A stretch of DNA of 64,000 bases from Flagellimonas sp. MMG031 (GTDB lineage: Bacteria > Bacteroidota > Bacteroidia > Flavobacteriales > Flavobacteriaceae), in assembly GCF_040112705.1 (NCBI RefSeq), contig NZ_CP157804.1, positions 3,032,001 to 3,096,000 on the forward strand. Direction: 5' to 3'. The position numbers and the translations under genes were made by a program. The notes beneath the pieces are model-generated. The model made no database searches, had not been told where the DNA came from, and saw nothing but the letters and a program-made list of their open reading frames with translations. This document shows, in pieces, positions 9,175-18,092 of this stretch (positions are counted from its first letter, which is position 1; each line of letters begins with the position of its first letter).

Positions 9175-9671
9175 TAGTTCTTCCAGTTGTTCCGTGAGGA
9201 ATTATGCATCTTCACAATTTTCCATTCCCCATCCATTTTTTTAAGGATTGAGGTGGCAACCCCTTTTCTGCTGATCATTTTGCCCTCACCTCCATTTTCC
9301 GATTTTAGGCCAATGGTATAGACATAGCTTTCCGTGGTAAAGGCAAAGGGTAGCTCCACCTTCACCTCGATGGTATAATCCGAAAACTTAAAACTGTTGA
9401 AATGTCCGAGTTCTGGACCTATATGATGGTCGAGATAATGTTGATAGGTGCCTTCCACGCCCCCGGATTCAAAAACTTCGGAATCTTCCGCAAAAAGCTC
9501 CAAGGTACCTTCCGTGGTCAAGTTTTGCAGTGCTTCTTTATAGCTTTCCAATATCCTCAGCACAGCGGCCCTGTCCTGGTCTAGGTTTTCCTTGTTAGGG
9601 TTTGTTTGGCCAAAGCTTGTCCCTGTGAGAAATACGGCCATTAGAAAAATCTGTAAAGTAATACGTTTCAT
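9174..9671 (-). CDS. Secreted NTF2/SnoaL-like (DUF4440-type) protein
   Basis: 165 aa. Signal peptide at residues 1-22 (LMAVFLTGTSFGQ cleavage region), then one cone-shaped NTF2-like domain: helix DRAAVLRILESYKEAL, FAEDSEVFESGG, and the C-terminal strands MDGEWKIVKMHNSSR. Such domains bind small ligands or act as light-weight enzymes; no catalytic assignment is possible. It is secreted to the periplasm or beyond, and translationally coupled to the PepSY gene downstream. Confidence 0.75.
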   Translation of the reverse strand: MKRITLQIFLMAVFLTGTSFGQTNPNKENLDQDRAAVLRILESYKEALQNLTTEGTLELFAEDSEVFESGGVEGTYQHYLDHHIGPELGHFNSFKFSDYTIEVKVELPFAFTTESYVYTIGLKSENGGEGKMISRKGVATSILKKMDGEWKIVKMHNSSRNNWKN

Positions 9672-9690
9672 TGGTTTGTTTTAACATTGT

Positions 9691-9828
9691 TTAGGTTAGT
9701 ATATATTGTATGATAAAGGCTCCCAGGACAATCGAAATGACGATCCCATACAGGATATGGGCCAACCATTTTTTTAAAATGGCCTTTTTCGGCTGCACAG
9801 GTCCATTGTCACGACAACAATCTTTCAT
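9691..9828 (-). CDS. 45-aa Cys-containing single-pass membrane protein
   Basis: ATG at 9828, TAA at 9691-9693, 45 residues. It begins MKDCCRDNGPVQPKKAIL and then has one hydrophobic helix (residues about 22-43, HILYGIVISIVLGAFII) and ends YILT. A Cys-Cys pair at residues 4-5 precedes the helix. It lies 19 bp upstream of the NTF2-like gene start in the same orientation, with codon use like its neighbours. A vicinal Cys pair on the cytosolic side could bind Cu(I). A long stem-loop lies 19 bp before the start codon. Real but unnamed small gene, in my judgement. Confidence 0.65.
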   Translation of the reverse strand: MKDCCRDNGPVQPKKAILKKWLAHILYGIVISIVLGAFIIQYILT

Positions 9829-9846
9829 CCTTTTTTTCCATTAGTG

Positions 9847-9921
9847 CCTGACAAGGGAAGGGAACGATTAACTAACTAACTCACCAACCAATCAACTTTG
9901 GGTGTTCCCCTCCCTTTCAGG
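9847..9921 (-). promoter_or_regulatory. Long leader stem-loop upstream of the 45-aa membrane protein gene
   Basis: CCTGACAAGGGAAGGGAAC (9847-9865) pairs with GTTCCCCTCCCTTTCAGG (9904-9921) over 17 bp with one bulge and one mismatch, around a 38-nt loop that contains the short repeat TTAGTTAGTTAG (minus sense). It ends 19 bp before the start codon at 9828, so it is either a 5' leader structure or an attenuator after the haem-binding gene. There is no U-tract, which argues against a simple terminator. Confidence 0.4.
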
Positions 9922-10011
9922 ACTTTATTTCCTCATTCATAGTAACCGGACATGACCAACAACAATAGCAATATCGTTTGTCCCGGTTTTAGGGTAATTT
10001 CCATGTCATTT

Positions 10012-10470
10012 TCAATTATCCAATTCTTCCATTAGATCATTTACCAAGGTCAATATCCGTTCTTTCTCTTCCACCGATAATTTTGCATCCTTATGGATCA
10101 GGGTATAGGAAGATAGGGGCATCTTATCGTCTTCGATCTGACTTGCGATGGACTTTAGTTTGCTCCTTTTTCTTCGATCCGAATAGTCGCCCCATTCATT
10201 GAAATTGAGTTCTTCCTTTCCCTCTTTGATGTGTTCTTCCAAAAACCAGGCGATGGGTTGGACCTTATTGTACCACGGGTATTGGGTGTTGTTACTGTGG
10301 CAATCATAGCAAGATACCCGCAAATCGTGTTCGATATCCTTGGCAACCTGGTTCACCGACATGAAGTCCGTATCGGGAACCACATCGCTCAAGTTGGGAT
10401 CTGTGGGCACAAACTGGATGCCCACAAATCCCAACAGCACTACCAATACTATGATTTTCAGTACTTTCAT
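10012..10470 (-). CDS. Haem-binding-domain protein (mono-haem CxxCH)
   Basis: 152 aa. N-terminal signal anchor (IIVLVVLLGFVGIQFVP, residues 5-21), then a Haem_bd domain with CYDCHSNNTQYPWYNKVQP (the C-x-x-C-H haem site near residue 55) followed by PIAWFLEEHIKEGKEELNF. Predicted periplasmic c-type haem protein, possibly membrane-tethered. The domain is frequent in Bacteroidota beside copper and DUF3347 genes. The start codon follows the stop of the DUF3347 gene immediately (10471/10470), so the two are co-translated. Confidence 0.85.
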   Translation of the reverse strand: MKVLKIIVLVVLLGFVGIQFVPTDPNLSDVVPDTDFMSVNQVAKDIEHDLRVSCYDCHSNNTQYPWYNKVQPIAWFLEEHIKEGKEELNFNEWGDYSDRRKRSKLKSIASQIEDDKMPLSSYTLIHKDAKLSVEEKERILTLVNDLMEELDN

Positions 10471-11100
10471 TTAATTGATTTCCTTTTGCACCTTACCACA
10501 GGTCAACATCTTACTTCCAAAAAATGGATTCTGGATTTCGCTGCTTGCGCTGAGCCACGTTCCTCCTTGGTTGTTGTTGTACATGGGGCAGAATTGTTGG
10601 TACAAGGTTTTGGAAGTCCCGGTTATGGCAATAAAATCGACCATATCCTTGCCCAGTCCCTCAAAGTGTTCCCGTTGGTGACCGATATCACTTTTGGCGA
10701 TATGCTCCCCATGTTCCTTGGCCACTTCAATGATATCGGACAGCTCCTTCTGTTGCTGTTCATCGTATCCGCTGATATCAAAGCTGCCCAAGGCACTGGC
10801 CAAGGCTTGGCCCGATTTGGCCGCTTCATCCTTATTGTCCGCCACCAGGGCATCCTTCAGTTGGAGGTAGCTATCGATCACGGATGTGCCCTGTGCATCG
10901 GACGAACCCATATCATGGTCCATGGTCCCGTGGTCCATTTCCCCCGCAGAGCTCTCATGGTGATGGCCCTCTTCCGTTCCCATCTCCATATGGGCTCCTT
11001 CCTTGTCATTTGTTTCCTTCTTACCGTCCTTACAGGAAATCACGGTAATGGTCAAAAGCGCAATGGCAATTGTACTTAATGTAACTGTTGTTCTTTTCAT
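10471..11100 (-). CDS. DUF3347 copper-binding lipoprotein with His/Met-rich segment
   Basis: 209 aa using the ATG at 11100. A longer frame to 11169 exists, but the lipoprotein signal starts at MKRTTVTLST, with VISCKDGKK as lipobox. Residues about 35-75 are rich in His and Met (EGHHHESS, MDHGTMDHDM), a likely Cu/Ag-binding segment. The rest is a DUF3347 domain with its hallmark FCPMYNNNQGG, NPFFGSKMLTCG. The same domain forms the C-terminus of the CusB protein at 15022-16863. Predicted periplasmic copper-binding partner of the efflux system. Confidence 0.88.
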   Translation of the reverse strand: MKRTTVTLSTIAIALLTITVISCKDGKKETNDKEGAHMEMGTEEGHHHESSAGEMDHGTMDHDMGSSDAQGTSVIDSYLQLKDALVADNKDEAAKSGQALASALGSFDISGYDEQQQKELSDIIEVAKEHGEHIAKSDIGHQREHFEGLGKDMVDFIAITGTSKTLYQQFCPMYNNNQGGTWLSASSEIQNPFFGSKMLTCGKVQKEIN

Positions 11101-11231
11101 TGTAATTGATTTTAAGATTAATTCCTCATTTTGATTGCCCAGGGTCGGCATATTTGTATTATCCCCCATTATTGTTGCTATTTTAATTTTTTCATCTAAT
11201 TTTCCATTTCTCCCACGCAGGCACTCTACCC

Positions 11232-12539
11232 TTATTCTTCCTCGACCGTACGCTTTTTCCCCAAAAACAATCGTTCCCCGAAAAAAATAAGCACCATCAA
11301 TACCAGGGCAACAATGACCACCAAAAGATCACTACCGGCCTTTGACCAAATAAAGGCGCCCAACACCAGTACATCCAGCACAAGGGCCGTAATGAGGATA
11401 ATGGGATTTGCACCGATTTCCTTTCGTAGATTGTTTAGGACCCCCCAATGGATCCCGATATCCATGATCAAATAAAAGATGGCCCCCAATGCAGCGATCC
11501 GGCTCAGATCGAACAACATGGTGAGCCCTATGGCAATCACCACGGTATACACCAACATATGTTTCTGTATGTCCCCGGGAATCCCAAAATGTCGATGTGG
11601 TATCAATTCCTTTTCAGTGAGCATGGTGGTCATCCGGGAAACGGCAAAAATGCTGGCAACGACCCCGGAAACGGTGGATATGATCGCCAGACCAACGGTG
11701 AACCAGACCCCATATTTTCCAAAAGCGGGTCTGGATGCCTCGGCCAGCGAATAGTCCTTGGCCGCAATGATTTCCTGGATGGAAAGATTGGAAGAGACCG
11801 CAAATGCCACCATGAGATAGACCAGGGTACATATCACCAAAGAAATGACAATGGCCCGTCCCACGTTACGTTTGGGATCGACGATCTCATCCCCACTATT
11901 GGTAATGGTGGTAAAACCCTTATAGGCCAATATCGACAGTGCCAATGCCCCCAAATAATCCACCAGGGAATGCTCGGTCAAGGACTGGGAAGGAACGACC
12001 TGATCAAAGGTAAATCCAGCTGCCCAAAGGCCACCAATGGCAAAAACCGCTATCCCGCCGATTTTTAGTATGGCCATGACCAAGGACGATCCCCCGATAG
12101 CTTTGTTTCCCATCACATTGACAATAAAGGCTGTGATCAACAACAATACCCCAAGGATCGGGGGCCAGAATCCTTTCGACTCCACATCAAAAAGCTCCAA
12201 TACGTAGGTCCCGAACGTCCGGGCCACCAAACTCTCATTGATGACCATGGAAAGGGCCATCAGCAGTGCACCGGTGGCGGTCCAGGCCGTTTTACCGTAA
12301 ACCTTTTTGAGGTACATGCCAATGCCCCCGGCAGAGGGGTAGGTATTGGACATTTTGACATAGGTGTAGGAACTGAAACCTGAGATGACTGCCCCGATTA
12401 AAAAAGCAAAGGGAAACCATTGGCCGGAGAGTTCGGCAACCTGACCCAAGAGCGCAAAAATTCCCGCACCGATCATCACACCGGTTCCCAAAGCAATGGT
12501 ATTGGTCAGACTCAGGCTATTTTTTTTGTATTCTGCCAT
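11232..12539 (-). CDS. APC-superfamily amino-acid/cation permease
   Basis: 435 aa, about 12 predicted membrane helices. The N-terminus has the APC signature GTGVMIGAGIFALLGQ (about residues 18-33), where backbone glycines of helix 1 bind substrate, and the SAGGIGMYLKKVYG loop after helix 2. It lies directly behind the multicopper oxidase (stop 12540, start 12539). The substrate is unknown; amino-acid permeases of this shape are recurrent passengers in flavobacterial copper loci, where they may supply a metal ligand or thiol precursor, which is speculation. Confidence 0.85.
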   Translation of the reverse strand: MAEYKKNSLSLTNTIALGTGVMIGAGIFALLGQVAELSGQWFPFAFLIGAVISGFSSYTYVKMSNTYPSAGGIGMYLKKVYGKTAWTATGALLMALSMVINESLVARTFGTYVLELFDVESKGFWPPILGVLLLITAFIVNVMGNKAIGGSSLVMAILKIGGIAVFAIGGLWAAGFTFDQVVPSQSLTEHSLVDYLGALALSILAYKGFTTITNSGDEIVDPKRNVGRAIVISLVICTLVYLMVAFAVSSNLSIQEIIAAKDYSLAEASRPAFGKYGVWFTVGLAIISTVSGVVASIFAVSRMTTMLTEKELIPHRHFGIPGDIQKHMLVYTVVIAIGLTMLFDLSRIAALGAIFYLIMDIGIHWGVLNNLRKEIGANPIILITALVLDVLVLGAFIWSKAGSDLLVVIVALVLMVLIFFGERLFLGKKRTVEEE

Positions 12540-14999
12540 TTAAAAACGGGCTAGCAGGCCTCCGCCCCAACCATATCGGTTGTTGTAATTGGCCTGGATT
12601 GAAAAATTACGTGAAAGGATATAGGAGGCCCCTACCAGCCATTGGGTCTCACTTTCATAGGATGAATTCCCCAAATCGTTGACCCATCCAAAATCGGCCC
12701 GAAATTCATATTCCCCCTCGAGGAAAATCCTGGGAAAAAGCAATAGTTCCCTATCCAACCTTATTCTTGGACGCAGCTGGTGGTCCATACTCACATCCAT
12801 ATTAAAGCGGTATGGGGTAAAATACTTGACCCCTATCAGTCCCACTGTATTGAAACGGTCATAGGAATCAGGGATGGAGGTTTCCGTGTTTACCCCTGCA
12901 TAGACCCGTACCCAGTCATTGAGATACCTGTTATAATTGACTTCCACCTCGGCATTTTGGTCGTAGTCAAATTCTGCCCGTACCCCAAATTCATTCCTGA
13001 TATTACTTGAAACAAGGAAGAGTTCATTAAAATTGGAACCCAATCTGGCAGCACCCCAAGCATAATAATGGTCAGTTTCATCTACCAACTTTTGAACAGG
13101 AAAATCCTTCATCCTCAGATCCCTTGGGGTATCATAACTGAAAACCCTGGCCATGCCCCCCATCATGTGGTAGAGGATATGACAGTGGAAAAACCAATCC
13201 CCGTACTCTTCATTATAAAATTCGATGACCACTTTCTGCATGGGCGGCACATTGACCGTATGTTTCAAGGGTGACTTTTCACCATTCTCATTGATGACCC
13301 TGAAATAATGCCCATGGAGGTGCATCGGATGGTGCATCATGGTCAGGTTGTTGAGGGTGATCCGGGTTACTTCCCCACCTTTGATCTTGATCTTATCGGT
13401 TTCTGAAAGTGGCACACCGTTCATACTCCAGATATACCGTTGCATATTTCCCGTCAGGTTCAACAGAATGTCATTGACGGGCAGATCGGCATTATAGGTA
13501 GTACTTTCCTTTGCTTTTAAGAAGTCATAGTTGAAATACGTTTTACGGGTATCGTAATCAAAAGCTGAAGTGTCTTTCTGCATCATTGGCATAGTCTGAA
13601 CCATAGGGTTTTCCATCTTGTCCTTATGTCCGGTGGATTTCATTGACGTTGAATCCTTTTCCATTCCTGCCATATCCCCCATCTTTTTATCCATCTCCAT
13701 GTGCCTATGATCTTCATTCGCATTCATAGGCCTTTTATCATCCATCTTCGCAATGGGTTTATCCTTTTGACCGCTCATTTTGGTCTTATCCATAGACATC
13801 CCATTGTGCATACCCATATCCATGCTGCCATCCTTCATGTCCATCTGCATTCCGTACTTGTGCATGAGATATTCGGGTGTGTTCTTTTTTTTGTTGCCGG
13901 CCATTGCCGGAGCCCCCATTTTCATGTCCATTCGGGCCATTTGTTTCATCATCGCCACTTTGTCGGGCCTATCGATGGTCGTTGCGGGAAAAAGCGTTCC
14001 CTGACCTAAGTGCAACGAGGTATGCCCGGAGCCGTCCTGTGCCGTGGCGGTTACCTCCAAAGTGCCTTCAGGAACGGTCACGATGACATCATAGGTCTCG
14101 GCAATGCCAAAAAGAAAACGACTTTTGGAAACAGGCTCCACATCGACACCATCCCCGGAAACCACCATGGGGTTACCGCCACCGAAATCCATCCAATAAT
14201 AGGTGGAGGCAGAGGCATTGACGAACCTGAGCCGCACTTTTTCCCCTGGTTTGAAATCAGGGTATTCGGCCAATGTTTTCCCATTGGTCAAAAATGCGGG
14301 GTAGTAGATATCCGCAATATCCGCTCCCTCCATACGATCTCGCCAAAATTTGAGCTGTGCACCTAGTGCACCTTCCTTGATGACCCTGCTCAAGGGCACC
14401 GCGGTCCCTTTTTTGACCTGGTACCACTCGTTTCCCCGTTTAAGGTTTCGGAGCACGTTCATGGCCTTTTCGTTCGTCCAATCGGAAAGCACCACGACCA
14501 AATCCTTATCGTAGTCCAACGTCTTTTCCTTGGGATGGATCAGTATCGAGCCATACACCCCCTTTTGCTCTTGCAGCATGGTGTGGGAATGGTACCAATA
14601 GGTACCTGATTGGTTGATCGGAATCCGATATTGGAAAGTTGTGCCAGGTTCTATGGGCGGTGTGGTCAAATAGGGAACCCCGTCATAAAAATTGGGCAAG
14701 ATCAATCCATGCCAGTGTACGGAGGTTTCCACATCCATCTTATTGGTCACGTTGATCAGGGCGAGGTCACCCTCGTTGAATTCCAAGACCGGTCCCGGAA
14801 TACTCCCATTGATGGTCATTGCATCGGCAGTGACCCCACCGAGGGTCAATTTGTTCTGTTCCAGTACAAGATTGTATTCCCGAACGGGTCTACCTTCCTC
14901 TTTTCTGTCCTCACCATTTGTCCCCACTTGCCCAAAAACATGGGTCGTCAAGGCAGTTAGGACAAAAAACAAGATTTTAGATTTCAATATTTTCATCAT
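12540..14999 (-). CDS. Multicopper oxidase (CopA/PcoA-type) fused to a CopB-like outer-membrane barrel
   Basis: 819 aa. Signal peptide at 1-23. Cupredoxin domains carry the four copper motifs: HWHG near residue 95, HSHTM near 137, HPMHLHGHYF near 556 and HCHILYH near 606. A Met/His-rich linker spans about residues 350-475 (for example MDMKDGSMDMGMHNGMSMD), as in Cu(I)-oxidising PcoA/CueO. After residue 637 about 180 residues of alternating strands with aromatic girdles (ELFLVSSNIRNEFGVRAEFD, ending WGGGLLARF) look like the CopB/PcoB copper-resistance barrel. PcoA and PcoB are normally separate proteins, so this is a fusion. Expected role: oxidise periplasmic Cu(I) near the outer membrane. It is followed immediately by the permease gene. 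Confidence 0.9.
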   Translation of the reverse strand: MMKILKSKILFFVLTALTTHVFGQVGTNGEDRKEEGRPVREYNLVLEQNKLTLGGVTADAMTINGSIPGPVLEFNEGDLALINVTNKMDVETSVHWHGLILPNFYDGVPYLTTPPIEPGTTFQYRIPINQSGTYWYHSHTMLQEQKGVYGSILIHPKEKTLDYDKDLVVVLSDWTNEKAMNVLRNLKRGNEWYQVKKGTAVPLSRVIKEGALGAQLKFWRDRMEGADIADIYYPAFLTNGKTLAEYPDFKPGEKVRLRFVNASASTYYWMDFGGGNPMVVSGDGVDVEPVSKSRFLFGIAETYDVIVTVPEGTLEVTATAQDGSGHTSLHLGQGTLFPATTIDRPDKVAMMKQMARMDMKMGAPAMAGNKKKNTPEYLMHKYGMQMDMKDGSMDMGMHNGMSMDKTKMSGQKDKPIAKMDDKRPMNANEDHRHMEMDKKMGDMAGMEKDSTSMKSTGHKDKMENPMVQTMPMMQKDTSAFDYDTRKTYFNYDFLKAKESTTYNADLPVNDILLNLTGNMQRYIWSMNGVPLSETDKIKIKGGEVTRITLNNLTMMHHPMHLHGHYFRVINENGEKSPLKHTVNVPPMQKVVIEFYNEEYGDWFFHCHILYHMMGGMARVFSYDTPRDLRMKDFPVQKLVDETDHYYAWGAARLGSNFNELFLVSSNIRNEFGVRAEFDYDQNAEVEVNYNRYLNDWVRVYAGVNTETSIPDSYDRFNTVGLIGVKYFTPYRFNMDVSMDHQLRPRIRLDRELLLFPRIFLEGEYEFRADFGWVNDLGNSSYESETQWLVGASYILSRNFSIQANYNNRYGWGGGLLARF

Positions 15000-15021
15000 T
15001 CATTCATTTACATTTGTTCAA

Positions 15022-16863
15022 TTACATTTCATCGGTGATTTCACCGCAGGTCAACATAGCCTCTCCGAAATAGGGATTTTTGATCTCTTTGGTCGTACTC
15101 AACCAATAGGCACCTTTGTTGTTATCGGCCATCGGGCAAAACTGTTCGTATATCTTTTGATCGACCCCAAAAAGCTTGACACCTTTGGATAGATGGGCGG
15201 ACAGATGTTTAAAATGATCGCGTTGCGCTTTGATATCCGATATCTTTGAAATGGAATTCGCCGAATTGGAGATTTCCTTCGATATCGTCATCCAATGGCC
15301 GTGCGCCTTTTTGTCCGTCAATTGTTTCATATCCACATGTTCCAAGGCCGACAACACTTTTTTTGCAGCGGCATTGGACTTGGCGGCATTATCATTGACA
15401 AGCGCATCCTTTAACTCCAAGTAGGCGCTCAACACCTGTTTCAATTGGTTCTGAAATATCCCTGTCGCCGCTATTCGCTGGTCCATGTCGAAATGGTCCG
15501 TTTTACTTTCCTGTTTGACATCCCCCATATCCATTTCCGAATGATCGCTACCGCCTGTACCCTTGTCATCCCCCATCTTCATGCCTCCGTGGTTATGTCC
15601 CGTCATGGCGGGCCCACCTTCAGGATTCATCATGCTCGGTTTCCCGGCCAATTGGGCCGCCGCGTCGATACTAAAGGTCCCGTTTACCGCGATCTCATCC
15701 CCTTCTTGCAGCCCCTCCTTGACAATGAAACCATTTCCCAACGATGGTCCCAAGGTGACATCGCGCAACACAAAATTCACCCCATTGGATGTGGTATTCT
15801 TGATGTATACCACAGAACGTTCCCCGGTCCACATCACTGCCGACTTAGGAATGGTTATCGCTTCTGATGCAATGGGCTGTTTTGCTTTTACGGTTCCGGA
15901 AGCGAACATTTCCGGCTTTAACCTTAAACCGGTGTTCCCGATCTCGATTCTGGCCTTGGCAACCCTTGTCATGGGATTGATCACCGGGTCGATATAGGAA
16001 ATCCTGCCTTTGAAGTTTTCGCCCGGGAGCGAGGGTATGGTAAAGACCACTTCATCGCCTTTTCTTACCCAGGGCATGTCGGACTCATAAATATCGAACA
16101 GTACCCAAACGCTGTTCAGGTTGGCAATTTGATATAATGCCTTGCCCTTGTTGACATAGTCGCCAAGGTTTACCATTTTTTCGGTAACGTAGCCTGAAAC
16201 ATCGGCATGTATCGGCAATTCCTCCTTAACGGTCCCGGATTGAAGTATCTGTGCGATTTGGTTGTCGGAAAGCTTCCAGTTTTTTAATTTTTCCTTGGCG
16301 GCATTAAAAAACTGCGGTTGGGTGTCCGCCACCTTTCTTGCTTCAAAAAGTTCCTCTTGTGCAGTGACCAGGTCAGGGGAATAAATATAGGCGATGATCT
16401 GCCCCTGCTTGATATACTCCCCTGTAAAATTCACCATTAGCCTTTCCACCCTGCCGGGAATATGGGAAGATTGGGAATAGATCGATCGTTCATCCGCTTC
16501 CACCTTGCCATTAAGATCGATCAATTTGACCGGGGCGGTCTTGCCCACGATTTCCGTAGTGACATTGGCAAGCTGCATGGCGGTTTTCGACATGCTAACG
16601 GCCATGGGGTCAAGTTCCGAACCGTTGTCATTTTCCAAAGGGATCAAGTCCATCCCACAAATGGGACAATCTCCCGGTTCCGTCTGTCTGATCTGGGGAT
16701 GCATGGAGCAGGTCCAAATGGTTTCTCCCGATACTTCCGAAGTATGTTGGTGTTCCTCTGTGGCATTGCCCTTGGAGCCCCCGAACAATAGCCATCCCAG
16801 CAAAAGTCCAAGAACCAAGGTGGACAAGGCTATTTTTACTATTTTTTGTGTTTCTGATTTCAT
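15022..16863 (-). CDS. cusB: CusB-type RND periplasmic adaptor with YHS-like and DUF3347 domains
   Basis: 613 aa. N-terminal membrane anchor (residues 9-27), then a heavy-metal-binding zinc-ribbon-like motif (CSMHPQIRQTEPGDCPICGM, about residues 50-69). The adaptor body has barrel-sandwich and beta-barrel segments (RVERLMVNFTGEYIKQGQI, DLNGKVEADERS). A His/Met stretch near 425-455 (HNHGGMKMGDDKG) follows, then a C-terminal DUF3347 domain from about 464 to the end (FCPMADNNKGAYW, FGEAMLTCG). It links the inner-membrane pump to the outer-membrane channel and probably loads Cu(I)/Ag(I). The appended DUF3347 is typical of Bacteroidota CusB and is also found alone at 10471-11100. Confidence 0.93.
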   Translation of the reverse strand: MKSETQKIVKIALSTLVLGLLLGWLLFGGSKGNATEEHQHTSEVSGETIWTCSMHPQIRQTEPGDCPICGMDLIPLENDNGSELDPMAVSMSKTAMQLANVTTEIVGKTAPVKLIDLNGKVEADERSIYSQSSHIPGRVERLMVNFTGEYIKQGQIIAYIYSPDLVTAQEELFEARKVADTQPQFFNAAKEKLKNWKLSDNQIAQILQSGTVKEELPIHADVSGYVTEKMVNLGDYVNKGKALYQIANLNSVWVLFDIYESDMPWVRKGDEVVFTIPSLPGENFKGRISYIDPVINPMTRVAKARIEIGNTGLRLKPEMFASGTVKAKQPIASEAITIPKSAVMWTGERSVVYIKNTTSNGVNFVLRDVTLGPSLGNGFIVKEGLQEGDEIAVNGTFSIDAAAQLAGKPSMMNPEGGPAMTGHNHGGMKMGDDKGTGGSDHSEMDMGDVKQESKTDHFDMDQRIAATGIFQNQLKQVLSAYLELKDALVNDNAAKSNAAAKKVLSALEHVDMKQLTDKKAHGHWMTISKEISNSANSISKISDIKAQRDHFKHLSAHLSKGVKLFGVDQKIYEQFCPMADNNKGAYWLSTTKEIKNPYFGEAMLTCGEITDEM

Positions 16864-16867
16864 CTGA

Positions 16868-18091
16868 TTATTTTTTTGCCGTGATATAGTTAAACTTGGC
16901 CAACGCTATTTCATATTGCGTCAATGCGCTTATTTTCAATTTAGTATACTTCAACAATTGTTGCTGCATTCGCAACACCTCCTCGAAGTCCTTCCCGGAA
17001 TTCCCATAGGCTGTGAACAACAGATTGAGTGCTTGTTCCGATTCCATGATCTGTTCATCAAAGAGGGAAATCAAATCCGTCTGCTGCCTTATGTCAAAAA
17101 CGGCCATTTCATAATTGGTCTTCAATGTATTGGTGACTTCCTTTTTTTGCAGTGCATAACTTTCCTGCATCAATTGGGCCTCCTTTTCGGCTGCCCTGTA
17201 CTTACCCCTGAATAGGGGCAGGCTCAAGGTAACCATGGGCATCAATACATCCTTGCCATTATCGGGAACCACCATGTCGGTACGCTTATCAACCATTACA
17301 TAGTCCAGTCCGACCCCCACTTTTGGCAGGCCTTGTTTAAGGGCTGCCCTTTCGGATGCCGCTGCAGCCTTGACCTTTAATTCCAGGGAATTCAAGAGCG
17401 GATGGTCCACTACCAAGGAATCTTTGACATAATCAATGGGCAGTACATTGACCCCAAAGGTCTCAGGGATGTTTATTTGTTCATCTTCCTTACGGTCCAA
17501 TAGTTTATTGAAGGACGCCAAAAGGGGGATTTCCTTGTTTTTCAGGACGCCCAAATTCGTCCGGGCTTCCTTTAAAAGCACGTCCACCCTTAAGACATCG
17601 ACCAATGATCCCAGGCCATTTTTGAATTTCGTATTGGAAACCGTCCTGTAGGATTCCAAAATGGCGATGTTGTCCTCTTCGATCCGTACCCACTCCTTAA
17701 GTTCGTACAATGGGAAATAAGCTGCCGAAACCTCGTAATAAAGTTTGTTCCTGGCGTCCAAAAAGGACTGGTACTTGGCCTCTGCCATAAGTGCAGCGGC
17801 ATCACCTTGGGCCTTTAGCGTTCCAAACCAAGGAAACATCTGGGTCAGTGAAAACCTTGCTTTTTGGGGCCCTACCCTGGTTTCGACCGGGGAGATGAAG
17901 TACCCAAAGGACAAGTTTGGATCTGGTAAAGCCTTCACCTGCGGTACTTTTTGTAACGCCGCCTCAAAATCTTTGTACTGTGAAAGCAACCCTGGGTTGT
18001 TCTCAGCCGCTACCTTAAAGTAATCCTCCAAGGTCTGGCCGTTGGAAAGGATACTTGTCAAGACAAATAGGATGGTCAATACATTTTTCAT
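16868..18091 (-). CDS. CusC/TolC-type outer-membrane efflux protein
   Basis: 407 aa. Signal peptide (residues 1-18, ILFVLTSILSNGQ), then two TolC repeats of long coiled-coil helices (for example EARTNLGVLKNKEIPLLASF and LMQESYALQKKEVTNTLKTN). It supplies the exit duct of the tripartite pump. Spaced 4 bp from cusB and 1 bp from the RND pump gene, all on the minus strand. The length is slightly short for the family but complete. Confidence 0.9.
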   Translation of the reverse strand: MKNVLTILFVLTSILSNGQTLEDYFKVAAENNPGLLSQYKDFEAALQKVPQVKALPDPNLSFGYFISPVETRVGPQKARFSLTQMFPWFGTLKAQGDAAALMAEAKYQSFLDARNKLYYEVSAAYFPLYELKEWVRIEEDNIAILESYRTVSNTKFKNGLGSLVDVLRVDVLLKEARTNLGVLKNKEIPLLASFNKLLDRKEDEQINIPETFGVNVLPIDYVKDSLVVDHPLLNSLELKVKAAAASERAALKQGLPKVGVGLDYVMVDKRTDMVVPDNGKDVLMPMVTLSLPLFRGKYRAAEKEAQLMQESYALQKKEVTNTLKTNYEMAVFDIRQQTDLISLFDEQIMESEQALNLLFTAYGNSGKDFEEVLRMQQQLLKYTKLKISALTQYEIALAKFNYITAKK

Positions 18092-18092
18092 T

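Noticed and set aside
13701..14009. His-rich plus-strand frame opposite the multicopper oxidase
   Set aside because: It is the reverse complement of the Met/Asp-rich linker; Met codons (ATG) read as His (CAT) on the other strand.
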